Below, one piece after another: positions 45,959-57,500 of a stretch of DNA of 64,000 bases. Under the pieces are notes generated by a model. That model saw nothing but the letters and a program-made list of their open reading frames with translations, had not been told where the DNA came from and did no database searches. The DNA lies in the NCBI GenBank assembly GCA_905250115.1, contig CAJNOI010000062.1:290249-354248 (forward strand). The letters run 5' to 3'. Numbering within the stretch: position 1 is the first letter of the stretch; every line of letters starts with the position of its first letter. Both the position numbers and the translations under genes were made by a program. The stretch is from Adineta steineri (taxonomy: Eukaryota; Rotifera; Eurotatoria; Adinetida; Adinetidae).

Positions 45959-48331
45959 ATGGTGATTACATTAATTCCCCCATTATGGTTTGAATTTTTA
46001 ACTAATTCTTTAGAATTATTCATAGATATCTTATAATTTAAGGACTGATCGTGATGATTGTTTTCGTTGTCATACATCATTTACAGCATTTACTCGAAAA
46101 CATCATTGTCGAGCGTGTGGTGAGGCATTTTGTGCACCATGTATGTTAAATTTTATATATTATATAGATGAAAATTTTCGTTTTTACATTAAATTAGGTT
46201 CATCAAAGCAATGTTCTCTACTTGAATATGGTATTGAAGATGAAGTTCGAGTTTGTGTATCATGTTATGATCGTATTAAAACGTAAGAAAAAAACATTTT
46301 CTAGTATTTTAATGTTCGTGATGAAAAAGCACATTCCTCGATATGTAACTATTCTTATCGTTGTTATAGAAAAAATAATCCTCGTATTAACTGTTTGACT
46401 CCAAGGCATTATATTGTTTTTTTTTCGTTTTATAGAACTGGTAGTATTCGTACACAAAAATTATTAATAAATAAACCAGAAGAAAAACATCAAGCTGAAA
46501 TTGATGAAGAAGATGCTTTTCAATTAGCATTATCATTATCTCGAAATGAAGCTGAAGAAAAAGAACGTCAAAAAAAACTTTTAACACAACAATATGCAAA
46601 TTCAATTATTCAATATCCTCCAACACCGATTGGTTCTGCACCTATAGCCGATGATACTGTTCAAAAATATTGGGAAAATCAAACTAAACAAGATCTTATT
46701 ACAATTAAACCATTTATAAATGTAAATAAACAACAACAACCAAAAAGGAATATTTATAAGACTAGATTCTTTTCTAGGAATATATCAATGATGATGAAAT
46801 TGATAAATTTGTTAATACTGTTAATGAACATATAAATAATATTAAATTTCGTATGTTAAGTAATCAACAACGTGGAAGAAATATAGCAAATGATACAGCT
46901 GTACAATCAGTTTTTCTTATACTTCAAAATATGTATCCAGAAATACATCGTTTTATAAAATCACTTGATGATAAACAAGGTCTTTTTTTTTGTCTTTTAT
47001 TTTTATCAAATCTTGAATATTCGCCTTTTTTTTATTAGCTCATTACGAAAGTTTACAAGAGAAATTATGCCAATTAAAAGATGCACGAGATGTATTGAAT
47101 GCTTTACGTGAAGAACACTTGGAGCAAAAAAAACAAAAAGCTTTAGAACGTGAAAGACAAAGACAAATACAATTAGCTGTTAAACTTGATGATATGCGTC
47201 AAAAGAAACATGTAGAAATTCTTTATTCTATAGATGAATGAAAAAAGAAATGTTTTGTTATATTATTAGGCATATTTGGAATATCAAAGACAACTACATT
47301 TACAACGTTTAGCTGAACAAGAAGCACAAATGCAAGCTAGACTTGATCAACAAAGATATTATACTCAACAACGTGAACAACAAAATCAAGTAAATACGAA
47401 ATCTAAAATTTAAAAAAATTACGTGAGGATTGATGATATAGAATCTATTTCGATATTCTCTTTCTCCTGCTCGAGTTCGTAATAAAAGACAATGAGAATT
47501 AAATAAATAATATTTTGAAGTGTTTTCATTGGATATTCAAGTTGATTCGAAATACAAATACAGAAATATGAGATGTGTAAAGAATTTATTAAATCACGAC
47601 GCATTCGTCATATATGAAGTTTATAATTACAATTTAGAAACGTTGATTTGAATCAGAAGATTTCTAGTCATGACTGTCTGGCTGGGACGAAGACATAACG
47701 TATCGGGTGTCCGAACACCTTGTAATTTATCCAGGTGTTCGGAATTGATTTTCTTTACTATTATTACCGAGAGCCCGTAAAATATGTTGGTCAGGAGATT
47801 ATAATTTTGAAAAATACAGGGAAATCGGAACGAAATGCTCTGCAATATGTAAAATATTGTCGCGAAATCGAGTGACGCTGTGAGTGTGTAGTATGAGAGA
47901 AGAATGACTTATACACTCACACCCACTCTAACACCCTGCTTATTTTAAATCTTTGTCATTTCGAAGATTTTCTATGTTTTTATATGGTGGAAAATCGTAA
48001 AAAAACGTTGGTGCGTTATGTCTCTTTCCCATTTTATATTCTGCAACTTTGTTTAAATAAATATCGAAATCATTTACTTTTATTAAGATGCCTTACGTTC
48101 CACTACCACCGGTTACTTATTATCATCCAACTCCGTCTCAAATCTCAATGGGTCGTAAGTACATATTTAAACTAAAACTTAATAACTTATGATAATTCTA
48201 TAGAATTAACAAATGCTCTTCCATCTGTTGCACCAAATATGTTACCACCCTATCAAAATCCTTATTCTCAACAATTATTACCAACAGCAACATCAATACC
48301 CAATGAACAAACATTAATCTCATTTGATTAA
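45959..48331 (+). CDS. HGS: HRS/Vps27-like ESCRT-0 subunit (FYVE-UIM) without VHS domain
   Basis: Exons 45959-45987, 46043-46140, 46198-46282, 46436-46721, 46778-46979, 47039-47211, 47270-47389, 48088-48154 and 48204-48331 encode 395 residues. The FYVE finger (about 9-70) has all eight Cys/His ligands and the PI3P-binding RKHHCRACG. A UIM (about 95-112, EEDAFQLALSLSRNEAEE) follows. The helical core (RGRNIANDTAVQSVF... AHYESLQEKLCQLKDAR... LREEHLEQKK) aligns well with HRS and should pair with STAM. The protein ends LISFD, the HRS clathrin box. It should sort ubiquitinated cargo on early endosomes. It begins MVITLIPPLW directly before the FYVE, so the usual N-terminal VHS domain (about 150 residues) is missing, and the only upstream space is a 154-bp divergent promoter. 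Intron 7 (698 bp) contains a hairpin repeat. Confidence 0.9.
47873..47937. repeat. TGTGGG-like hairpin in HRS intron 7
   Basis: GACGCTGTGAGTGTGTAG and ACACTCACACCCACTCTAAC are imperfect inverted arms. It is more decayed than the other copies. Confidence 0.45.
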
Positions 48332-48441
48332 ATTCGCTTATAATTACTCGCTTTCTTTCATTTCTGCAATTTATATATATTTATGTTTTTTAATTTTACA
48401 TAAACTATTCTGAAATATATGTATCTTTACTGTAAATTAAG

Positions 48442-48467
48442 AATCTTTTTTAGAAAAAAATTAACTC
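48442..48467 (+). promoter_or_regulatory. Possible trans-splice acceptor of the coiled-coil gene
   Basis: AATCTTTTTTAG (AG at 48452-48453) lies 14 bp before the ATG at 48468 and 122 bp after the HRS stop. With the short gap this suggests that the two genes could share a transcript resolved by a spliced leader. Confidence 0.35.
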
Positions 48468-51400
48468 ATGGCATCTAATCGTCCTCCATTACCAATATAT
48501 TCTCATCTTATAACACCAGCTCGTCGTACAAATACATTTCAAGGTGGTCAGAGACCTTCGAATATAATTAAATTAGCTTCATCAACTATGTCATTAAATG
48601 GCAATGAAACACCATTAAATAAAACACATCTTTTTTCACCATCTGTTAATGCTCAATCACCATCATCATCATCAAATGATCATCTGCTCAAATATGATAT
48701 ACGAAGATTACGTGCAAGTCTTGAACGTAAAGAAGAACAAATTAGTTGGTGGATGGAAAAATCAATAAATGATAGTGAAAAATTCGAAGGTATATTTATA
48801 CAACTACATAGAATGTCAACTCGAGATAGTCATTAATAGTTCTTGTAAAACTTGGAAGAATTTTTAAATAATGAATAGATTTTATCTGATACCATGAGGG
48901 TCTATCAGATCTAGATTTACAATCGATGGACTTGTAATACAATTCTAAAAGTATATAGTTTTTCTGTTTCGAGTTATAGTCTACAATATAAATTATGTCA
49001 AATAAGTCAAAGATAATATTTCGTTTTTTGAGATTTATCCACCGAGAAGATTATATACAAAAATTGAAAGGACTAACAATTTTCGAGTATCAAAACCATC
49101 TGTATCTCACACAAGGTACTAAAATCTTCTATTTTTCAGAAAATGAACAGACTTGAGTTGAAATTTTCACGATCAAAATCAATCGGATAACTAGAACATT
49201 CTTTTACCTATTGATTCATTATATTGTATTCTCCTTATTCGTAAATAGGAATATACCGAGACCGAACCTGTCAGTCTGTCATAATTTCACTTTGCATTTT
49301 ATAATCACTTTTTTACATTTTCTGACTCATTCGTTCATTTCCACTCATACTTTGGCCTTCCAAAAAACATTAAAGATCTATCAACTAAAAAAATCCAAAT
49401 TTACAGGGGCCGGGACCGACACCAATAAAAACTTGACCGAAAATGGAACCGAGACCTATATTTGAATGTGAGGCTGTATAATAACCTTAACTATGATGAC
49501 CTTATTCAAGAAAAATGAACTAAAAAGTGCTAATCGTCGACTAAGCAAATTGAAAACCGAGTATTGAAGAATTGTTTTAGAAATTCTATGAATAATCTTG
49601 GATCAATTGTCTCTAGGACGATATTAGAGATGAGCGGAAGTAAAAAATGAAACTTTACCGGGACCAAATAAAAAAATCTGTCAAGACTATGACCGGGATC
49701 TAAAACATTTGGTACCGCACATCTCTAATCTCGATACATCCCTATTCGTAGAGCAATTTAAATGTGTCATTTTTCTAAATGGTTTTTTAATAGATATTTA
49801 CAATCGATTTAATTTTCTTATTTTAGCTTTAAAAACTAAATTAGAACAAACCAATCATCAATATGATTTAACATTACAATGTGTTCGCTCAACACTTGAT
49901 GGTTTAACATGTATGAATCGATCAATAAATGTTATATTTATGCAAGAAGATAAAGAAAATAAATTTTATGATTATGAACAAGAAGAATTAATTGAAGAAA
50001 ATCTTGATGAACATATTCCTCTCGTACTTCTATCACATTTAAATAATATTTGTATAAAATTAGCTAAAAATATTGATTTACTTCTTCGTACACCACTCAC
50101 AACAGGTGTATCAACACTAAAACAGTCACATCCTATTCAAAGACAAGAATCTAATGCATCATCTATATCGAAACAATCAAATAATGATGATGTAAATGAT
50201 ATAACAAATAATGTTTATGAAGAAATTATCGAAAAACTTAATAATGATATTGTTTTATTAAAAACTCGTCTCAATGAACAAGAATTTCGAACGTAAAGAA
50301 ATAAAAATTTTCTTTTCAAATCAATTTTTTTGTTGTTGTATATTTTAGAAATACTCTTGAAGATGAATTAAATCAATGTAAAACGGCTCATTTATCAGCT
50401 AAAATATCATTTGATACACAAGAAAAAAAATTTCAAGAACAATTACAAACTAAAGATAAGCAACTTTTATCGATAGCAACAAATGTTTGTGATTATTATT
50501 TATCTATAATTTTTATATGAAAAAAAAAATTTGTTTCTAGGAACATGATGTTATACGACAATTATTAGATGAAAAAACTCATGCATATGAATGTTTAAAT
50601 GAAGAATATATGTCACTTATGACAAAATATCAGAGTGAATACAATCGAAATGTTGATTGTATGATAAAAACAGATGCATTACATGAACATATTCGTTTAT
50701 TAAGTGAAACATTAGCTGAAAAAGAAATTAATGAAGAAAAATTAACTACACAACAACAACAAATGAAAAAACTTATGACATTACTTGTACCAACAACAGC
50801 AACATTATCAATAAATAAAAAACATCATGATAAAAAAGTAAGAGTACCGAACTTTCGCCAATTGATAAAATTTTACTGGCTAAGTTAAGTGAGCTCCACA
50901 TTTGAAGTTTACGAGTTTCAAGTTTTCGACAAATTGTAGCTTGTAACCATGTGCTTTTTTTCTTGAGTATTGCGAGCACAGTCTAGAGTATCTATTAGAG
51001 CAATCAAAAACAGATAATTACAGTTTTTAGGTAGAGTTTTTCGCGAAAAGTTAGACATCGCAGGTCAAAAAATCTGACATAAGATCTTGTAATCTGAACA
51101 AAATCTGACAAAAAATCGTAGTCTCCGAAATCTTGTATTAATTCATACCACATTTTTCTTGAAAGATCTAATGCGCCTGTATTTTACAGTATAACTTTTA
51201 AGTAAGATTTGACGAAGGTATTAGTTTTAATGAACTATTTTGGTAACATTCTACTGCATAACTGAATCTTACAAAAATTCTTAAGTATGATTTAGTGCAA
51301 GAAATCAGAGACAACGATTTTTTGTCCGATCCTTCTCTGATTTCATCAGATCAGATATACGATTCCTACAAGATCTTGCTATTTGATTATTCGATCTGGG

Positions 51401-51646
51401 CATCTGTAAACTCCAAATTTGGAGCACACTTAACTTGAATAAATTTACTATACTTCCGTTGAAACCTTTCCTACAATTGAATTATGATAGTAGAGTAGAC
51501 TTTCGGTTATTGGCAAAGTGTTTTGATGACCCGGAGAAAAAATAATTATTTGAAATATTTAGACATTTGGACGAAAAGTTAAACGACATCTACGAGAATC
51601 ATTTTCATCACTTGTTAATCATAATAAACCAACGTCAAATAATTAA
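48468..51646 (+). CDS. Coiled-coil protein, unknown function
   Basis: Exons 48468-48789, 49827-50292, 50349-50484, 50541-50837 and 51563-51646 give 434 residues with consistent phases. The N-terminus (about 1-80) is Pro/Ser/Thr-rich and disordered. From YDIRRLRASLERKEEQISWW the protein is mostly helical, with heptad-like sequence (LEDELNQCKTAHLSAKISFD; HIRLLSETLAEKEINEEKL), and it ends in a basic tail (TFGRKVKRHLRESFSSLVN). An internal helical segment (IPLVLLSHLNNICIKLAKNI) is less coiled-coil-like. I do not recognise the family; a centrosomal or cytoskeletal scaffold is possible. The two large introns hold a small TIR element (49625-49727) and the 555-bp element (50882-51436). The start is the first ATG after an acceptor-like TTTTTTAG. 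Confidence 0.75.
49625..49727. mobile_element. Small hAT-like TIR element
   Basis: The ends TAGAGATGAGCGG and (complement) TAGAGATGTGCGG form the inverted repeat around about 77 bp with CCGGGACC words. No convincing 8-bp target duplication was seen, so the family is uncertain. It lies in intron 1 of the coiled-coil gene. Confidence 0.45.
50882..51436. mobile_element. 555-bp TIR element with TTAA near its ends
   Basis: The left end AAGTTAAGTGAGCTCCACAT and the complement of the right end AAGTTAAGTGTGCTCCAAAT, continuing into TTTGAAGTTT/TTTGGAGTTT, form a 28-bp inverted repeat. TTAA sits just inside each end, so a TTAA (piggyBac-type) target is possible. There is no transposase frame. The interior repeats AAAATCTGACA-type words (51069-51118). 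It lies in intron 4 of the coiled-coil gene. Confidence 0.6.
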
Positions 51647-53144
51647 TCAATTTTTATGTCTGATATTTCATGATAGAAATGTTAACAATTTTTTTTTGTG
51701 TGTGTGTGTATTATTGTTATTTCTTGTTTTACTTTTTTTTGTTAAAATTTATCTGTCAGATGAAATCTTAATCAAAAATACAAACTAAATTTAGAATATT
51801 TACAATGACTTATCAATAGTCTCTATAACATTTTTTTGAACTATTCAAAAGATATAATTAATAATATCACATAGCGTGGTGGTTTTATGGTTATAACAAT
51901 GTACCTGTTCGTATATATTTAATAGAATGTTTTAGAATATATATTTTATCATGAAAATAGAGATGAAATCTTTTCATTTAAATTAGTGTTTTCATGATCA
52001 ATCATCCATTTTAGTAGTAATTAATAATGGTCTGGAGAATGTTAATACAATTGTAATTTTTATCTTATAATAGCTTCTATAAATTTCTAAGCAATGACGT
52101 TGTTCATGTACTACTTATAAATATATAAGAATAAGTTATCTACTTTCAGGAAATTAAACAGAAAGTTGTTCAGTATGTTTTTCATGTTCTTTTACAATAC
52201 AATGATTAATCAGTGTCAAAACCCATAGAGAAATAAAAATCATAACACCACCCGAGCTTTTCATCAGTTGGGCTACATATTTTTGTCTATCATGATATAT
52301 ACTTAAAACGAGAAAATAGCAAGATAAATATGTCGAAATAATTTCCTTTTCTTTGATCGAAACAAAGTCTTCAACTTTCATAAGTCATTTACACGCAACA
52401 GGAAACAATAGTAAGTGTACTCCTCCAATTGTTCGTAGGTGGAAAGAGGCGTTATTTACCATTTATATGGGAATTCTATTCTTGTTGTGATATTTATTGA
52501 ATAATAGATAGCAATATTCAAAATTCTATCGATTGTTAAAAGGTTCTATTAACTCAACATGCATAGCTTTTGAATGATAATCATAATTTTCGATTGAATA
52601 CTGTTCTTATTAATCTAAAGAGAAAAATAAAATCCTACTATGTCTTCTTTTCATCAGCGTAGAACATCAATGAAATCCTTAACTTACAGAAGAAACAAAC
52701 TTGAAATACATTTTAAGAGAAAGTTACGAAGAATTGAAAGCAGTATTGATATGACTTTGACTGGGAATAATTATGTTTAATTTAGTTTATCCGAAACATT
52801 TCTTGCTTTTTACAATCAGTCACCCTTATAACTATTTAAACTAAGAGAAAAAAGAAAAATCTAATACAACAAATAAAGGTTTGTTTTTATTATAATTACA
52901 ATCACAGTAAAATATAATAGGTACTAAGAATAGGAGAAGAGATTGAATTTGATAATATTTTAATAATAGAACCGCTTACCGTGCGATTTTAATAAATAGA
53001 CATAAACAACAAAACATTACGTTAAAGAACATTCACCGGTCAATTAAAACAAAATTTTTTACGAGATTGTATTCTCAATTATTGTCGACAATCTTGCGAA
53101 AAAAAAAAGAAAAAACAAAAATATTTTATTGAATAAATTATTCT
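51647..53144. other. Intergenic region, convergent gene ends
   Basis: AT-rich sequence between the coiled-coil gene and follistatin. A 75-residue minus-strand frame (52154-52381) has one hydrophobic stretch but no other support. A poly-T/TG tract is at 51690-51710. Confidence 0.4.
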
Positions 53145-54501
53145 TTAATTCATTTTGTAGTCTGTTAATTGATTTAAATAATTGAATTTATTTGTTCGAA
53201 TTTGTTTAGATTTCATCGTTGGACATTGACCATAATCAATTATATTAATCGATTCTTTTTTGTGACATTGATCAAGTAATAATGAACAATAATTTTTATA
53301 TAGCATACCATTATTACCACATACTGATACATTCATACTACATTCTCCACTATGTGTATAAAATCTTGGAGGATATTGACATCGAATACAAACTGGTCGT
53401 AAATGTTTTGAATATACACAAAGTTCATATGATTGACATAAACCCGGTCGACATTGATTTTCTAATTAAAATAGAAAAAAATAAAATTTTTGATTGATTT
53501 TCTTTTAAAACCTTACCACAAGAACCTTTATGTGCTACTTCAGGTGTATAACCACGTTGATCTCGACTTAAACGCATGGCACATATACTTGGATAACTTA
53601 CTCCATTTGTACCGCAAACAGGTTCAGGATTTAAACCTGGTTTACAATGAGCTTTTGGATAACACATTGGTTCACCTGTATTTTTAACTAATAAACAAAT
53701 TTTACCATGTCCACATTTTACATTCCGACAATCTTCTATTAAATGACAAAATACAAAAAAAACGTTTTTTTTTTGGTTTGTAAATATTTCAAAACATACT
53801 TTGACATTCGCCTTCATATTTTACGTATAATGCGGATTGATGATTTGAACATTTCCATGCTTCCATTAAACATTTCGATTGAAAGGTCATATTATTCGAT
53901 GCACACAATGGTTGTTGATTAGTTTTTGTTGATGATGTACAAGATTCTTCGCTACACACACACATTTCTTCTCCATTGATATATTGACATTCTTGGCCAA
54001 GACCGCAATCGGCATCACATCGTTTCGGTAATACTATTCAAGTATATTAAATTAACTATATTTTTATATTCATTTTAAATTTTATGAACATGAATGATCA
54101 TTTCAAAAAGTCTATAACATTTTTTTTTCTTAAATAATCATTCACTACATAATTAATTCTAGTTTATACATACCATTTACATCACGACAATTTTCAGCAT
54201 ATGCATGTCCATCAAGTACTTGAAGAGTATCATCCGAATAATACGATCCAGTACATTGTTCTTCAGTCGTATCTAGTTCACTTACACCATAACATACATC
54301 AATGGCACGATTATAAAAACAATTACCAGCTAAATTAAAATGAAACTTTTTATTTTTGTATATTCTATGACTGAATATGAGATGATAAAATTATCGTTTT
54401 TTTTCTTCTTCTCGACACTTATAATAGATCTGTGACATACCTTGTATTATGAGAATAAATTGAGATAAAAGAATAGAATATGTTAAGATTGTACTGCACA
54501 T
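53145..54501 (-). CDS. FST: Follistatin homologue, 5 exons
   Basis: Exons (minus): 54501-54441, 54329-54174, 54033-53800, 53735-53517 and 53461-53145, coding for 328 residues (human follistatin has about 344). A signal peptide (1-20) is followed by AGNCFYNRAIDVCYGVSELD...EEQCTGSYY, which resembles the follistatin N-terminal domain (GNCW...C...EECC). Three Cys-rich follistatin/Kazal modules follow (about 73-150, 150-223, 223-310): CGLGQECQYINGEEMC, CGHGKICLLV...CGTNGVSYPSICAM, and CRPGLCQSYELC...CGNNGMLYKNYCS. Domain boundaries coincide with exon boundaries, all in phase 1, as in animal follistatins. It should be secreted and bind activin/BMP-type ligands; the exact ligand is inferred. The C-terminus is short, without an acidic tail. 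Confidence 0.88.
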
Positions 54502-57500
54502 ATCAGACAATAATGTTGTTTTTGTGGAATAATTAAAGTTGGAACTTGGAGGAGATTCTAGAGAAGAATATTAAATGAGGAAAATATAAGAAATCAAACG
54601 TAAGAGAAAGAGAAAGAGAAAAAAGAGAGAAAGAAGAGAATAACGATATCAGAAGCGAGAGCAACAGGAAATACGAGTGGAAAACTAATGCCTGTTATAT
54701 GTATATTAGATAAAAAAATCATATTTCTTACGTCAGTATGGTGTAAGTTTTGTTATTGTATGACTAATATAATGTACGAATATATTTTCTCTTGTTACAA
54801 TTATTAAAGTTCTCGATGATTCTACTTAATAATAAAAAAATAACAAGCAAGAAATCATTTGTTGATTTATTCTAATCGTTTTGCTTCTCAGTCTACAAGA
54901 TTCTCTCTGACTAATAAAAAATGTATTTTTAGTTTGACTTCTACTAAAATGTTTACGGATATACCTTAATCGTGTTTATTTCCCTGTCTATTTAGTTCTA
55001 ACGTCATTGGCTATGTCATATTTCTTATTTTTAATCATTTTTTCCGTTGAAAACATGAGTCAGATATTGTCATAACTTGATCACTCATAGTGTTTTTCTT
55101 TATTTATTTGCATTTGATTAGGTACAAGTGCATAATAAACAATGATTCAATTGAAAAGTCATGTTCCTTTTATATATGGTCATTTGTATAGCGTGGGCTT
55201 GAGATGTCTCTTATACATGTCAAGTTAATGACATTATGCAATTTAAATGAAAGGAAAAAGTGTTGGCGTAAGCTAACAGATACGATGATGACGATAACAG
55301 TAACTTGTACTGTCACATACATGAAACAATTACAAGTGACGTGAGAAGAATCGATTAGTTTCTATTAAATTTCTCTCTTTGAACAAATTACATTTATGAA
55401 CAAACAAGATCTTACTAATAAAAAAAATTGTTAATTTAATTGATTAATATATCTGTAGGTGCAGCGTCCTTGACTAGTACTATTTTTAATTAAAGAAATG
55501 TATATAAACATGAGTTTATTTAAAAAAAAAACTATTTAATTAAAATCTTGACACATATTTATGTCAAAGATGAACATGTATTTCTCAATGTTAATCTGTA
55601 ATATTGATCGACTTATAAACTTTTCGTACTTATCTAAGAATACATTTCTTAATTCTAAAAGATAAACTTATATTCGATGCAATAAACAAACATTGGTTAT
55701 TTTTTTGTAGTGATTTGGATCTTTGAAAAAGTCCATGTCATATTATTCTTTTTATAAATCTTGTTTCTTATTTATTAAATTTTGTCACACCCTCAAGATG
55801 GTGAAATGAATCTAAATTATGACATAATCTTAGGGCATGGATATTCGAATTACTTATTTTGTTGTTTTAGGGATTAACAAAGCCTGATAAACTAATGATT
55901 GTTGCCAAAGATAAACTTTTATTTTTTACTTCAAGGGATTTTTTAAAATATATTAAAAATCTAGAAGTTATAAATATAAATTTATATTTTATATTTTATA
56001 GTTGATGATACAATACTCCTACTCGATATACTTCAGGCTTAAATATACAGTTGTTACAAAACATAAAGTACGATAAGAACTAACGTTGACGTTAAAAAGT
56101 AAATCGATATTTATTTTACACTTTAACTTTTATGTTTAATCATACGAAATCATGACTACCATACATAAAAGTTCATTATCGACTTTGTCAATATATTAAA
56201 ATAGCCCAAGAAACAACGTCAATATTAACATTGTTTTAATCAGACTATGACGTCTAGAGAATAGGTGAATTATGAAGTAATGACGTATATAATATTCAAC
56301 AAATTTTTATGACAGAAAAATCTTTTTTTAACTTCTTATTATATAATTACACAAAATAAATATTTTTTTTCCCAAAAAATTTACATTAATTATTTACTTA
56401 ATCAGAATTATAATGTACATATGAAGACATAACAATTCTTTTTACTTCATAATAAGAACTCTGCATAATACTCTGTTGTCTCAATGACGTCAATCAAATC
56501 TGTAAGCACGTCATTGCGATTAATGCCAACTGCTAGATGTCATGGAGTAGTATTGTTTCATGTGTAAAAAATTTAATTTAAAAATCTTCCTTCTATTATC
56601 CACATAAATATAATTATCAGTTAGATAAATGTCCTGAATTAAACTCTTAAAATCGTTTGTCATAATTATTTAGGAACATACGAATGACGATATATAACTA
56701 TATAGACTAATTATATTTAATAATAAATGCTGTATGATTTCGAAAAAATCATCATTGAGAATCATCAATAAATAATAATATATTTCACTTAACTAAAGTA
56801 AAGAAACACTTTATTAAATAGCATGTGAGATAAATCATACAAGTAGACAATAGTCTTAAAACTTACATAGTATGCAGACACACAATTACCTTCTATAATT
56901 ATAACTTTTGTACTGTTTGCTTTCGAAAAATAATAAAAAAATAAAGATTTTCTGGTAGTAAACTCAATGTCACTAAACTATACTTTCCATTGACCGTATA
57001 CTCATCATAATATCTGTCGTAATATATATTCACCATATAATATTTTATGTAAATATTGTACTAAGATTATTATTAATATAGAATGAAATATATTTAATGT
57101 GGGAGTTTTTGATTAACTAAAAGTCGTAATCGTTGAAAGCTGGAAATATAAAACTATTATTCCATTTTCAAGGTCGTGTCATACTTAGTATGATTATGTT
57201 CGAATCAAATGACAAATGTAATATACTGAACTAAAGTGTAATTATATACGTATTAGAACTTAGAGTACAGATTGAAAGACTATAATAATTTACTTTTGTA
57301 AAAGAAATTAAATTCATTCTAGTTTTGTCCACATGTGAAGCTAATTAATTATATTTGTGATGAATATTTCATTAAAAAACTTACTATACTTTTGTTTTAG
57401 TTGATGATATGACAGTTGTTACTATTAAACTATGTACGTTGGAATAAAATGTATTATTGTTTATTACATGATTTAATCTAAAGAATCAGAGTTTCGCATG

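Noticed and set aside
49250-49470. Possible TIR element in intron 1 of the coiled-coil gene
   Set aside because: ACCGAGACC words recur (49257, 49448) in the same orientation only; no inverted ends or target duplication found.
52154-52381. 75-residue minus-strand frame with one hydrophobic segment
   Set aside because: No homologous motif, no promoter or splice sign; length is near what chance allows here.
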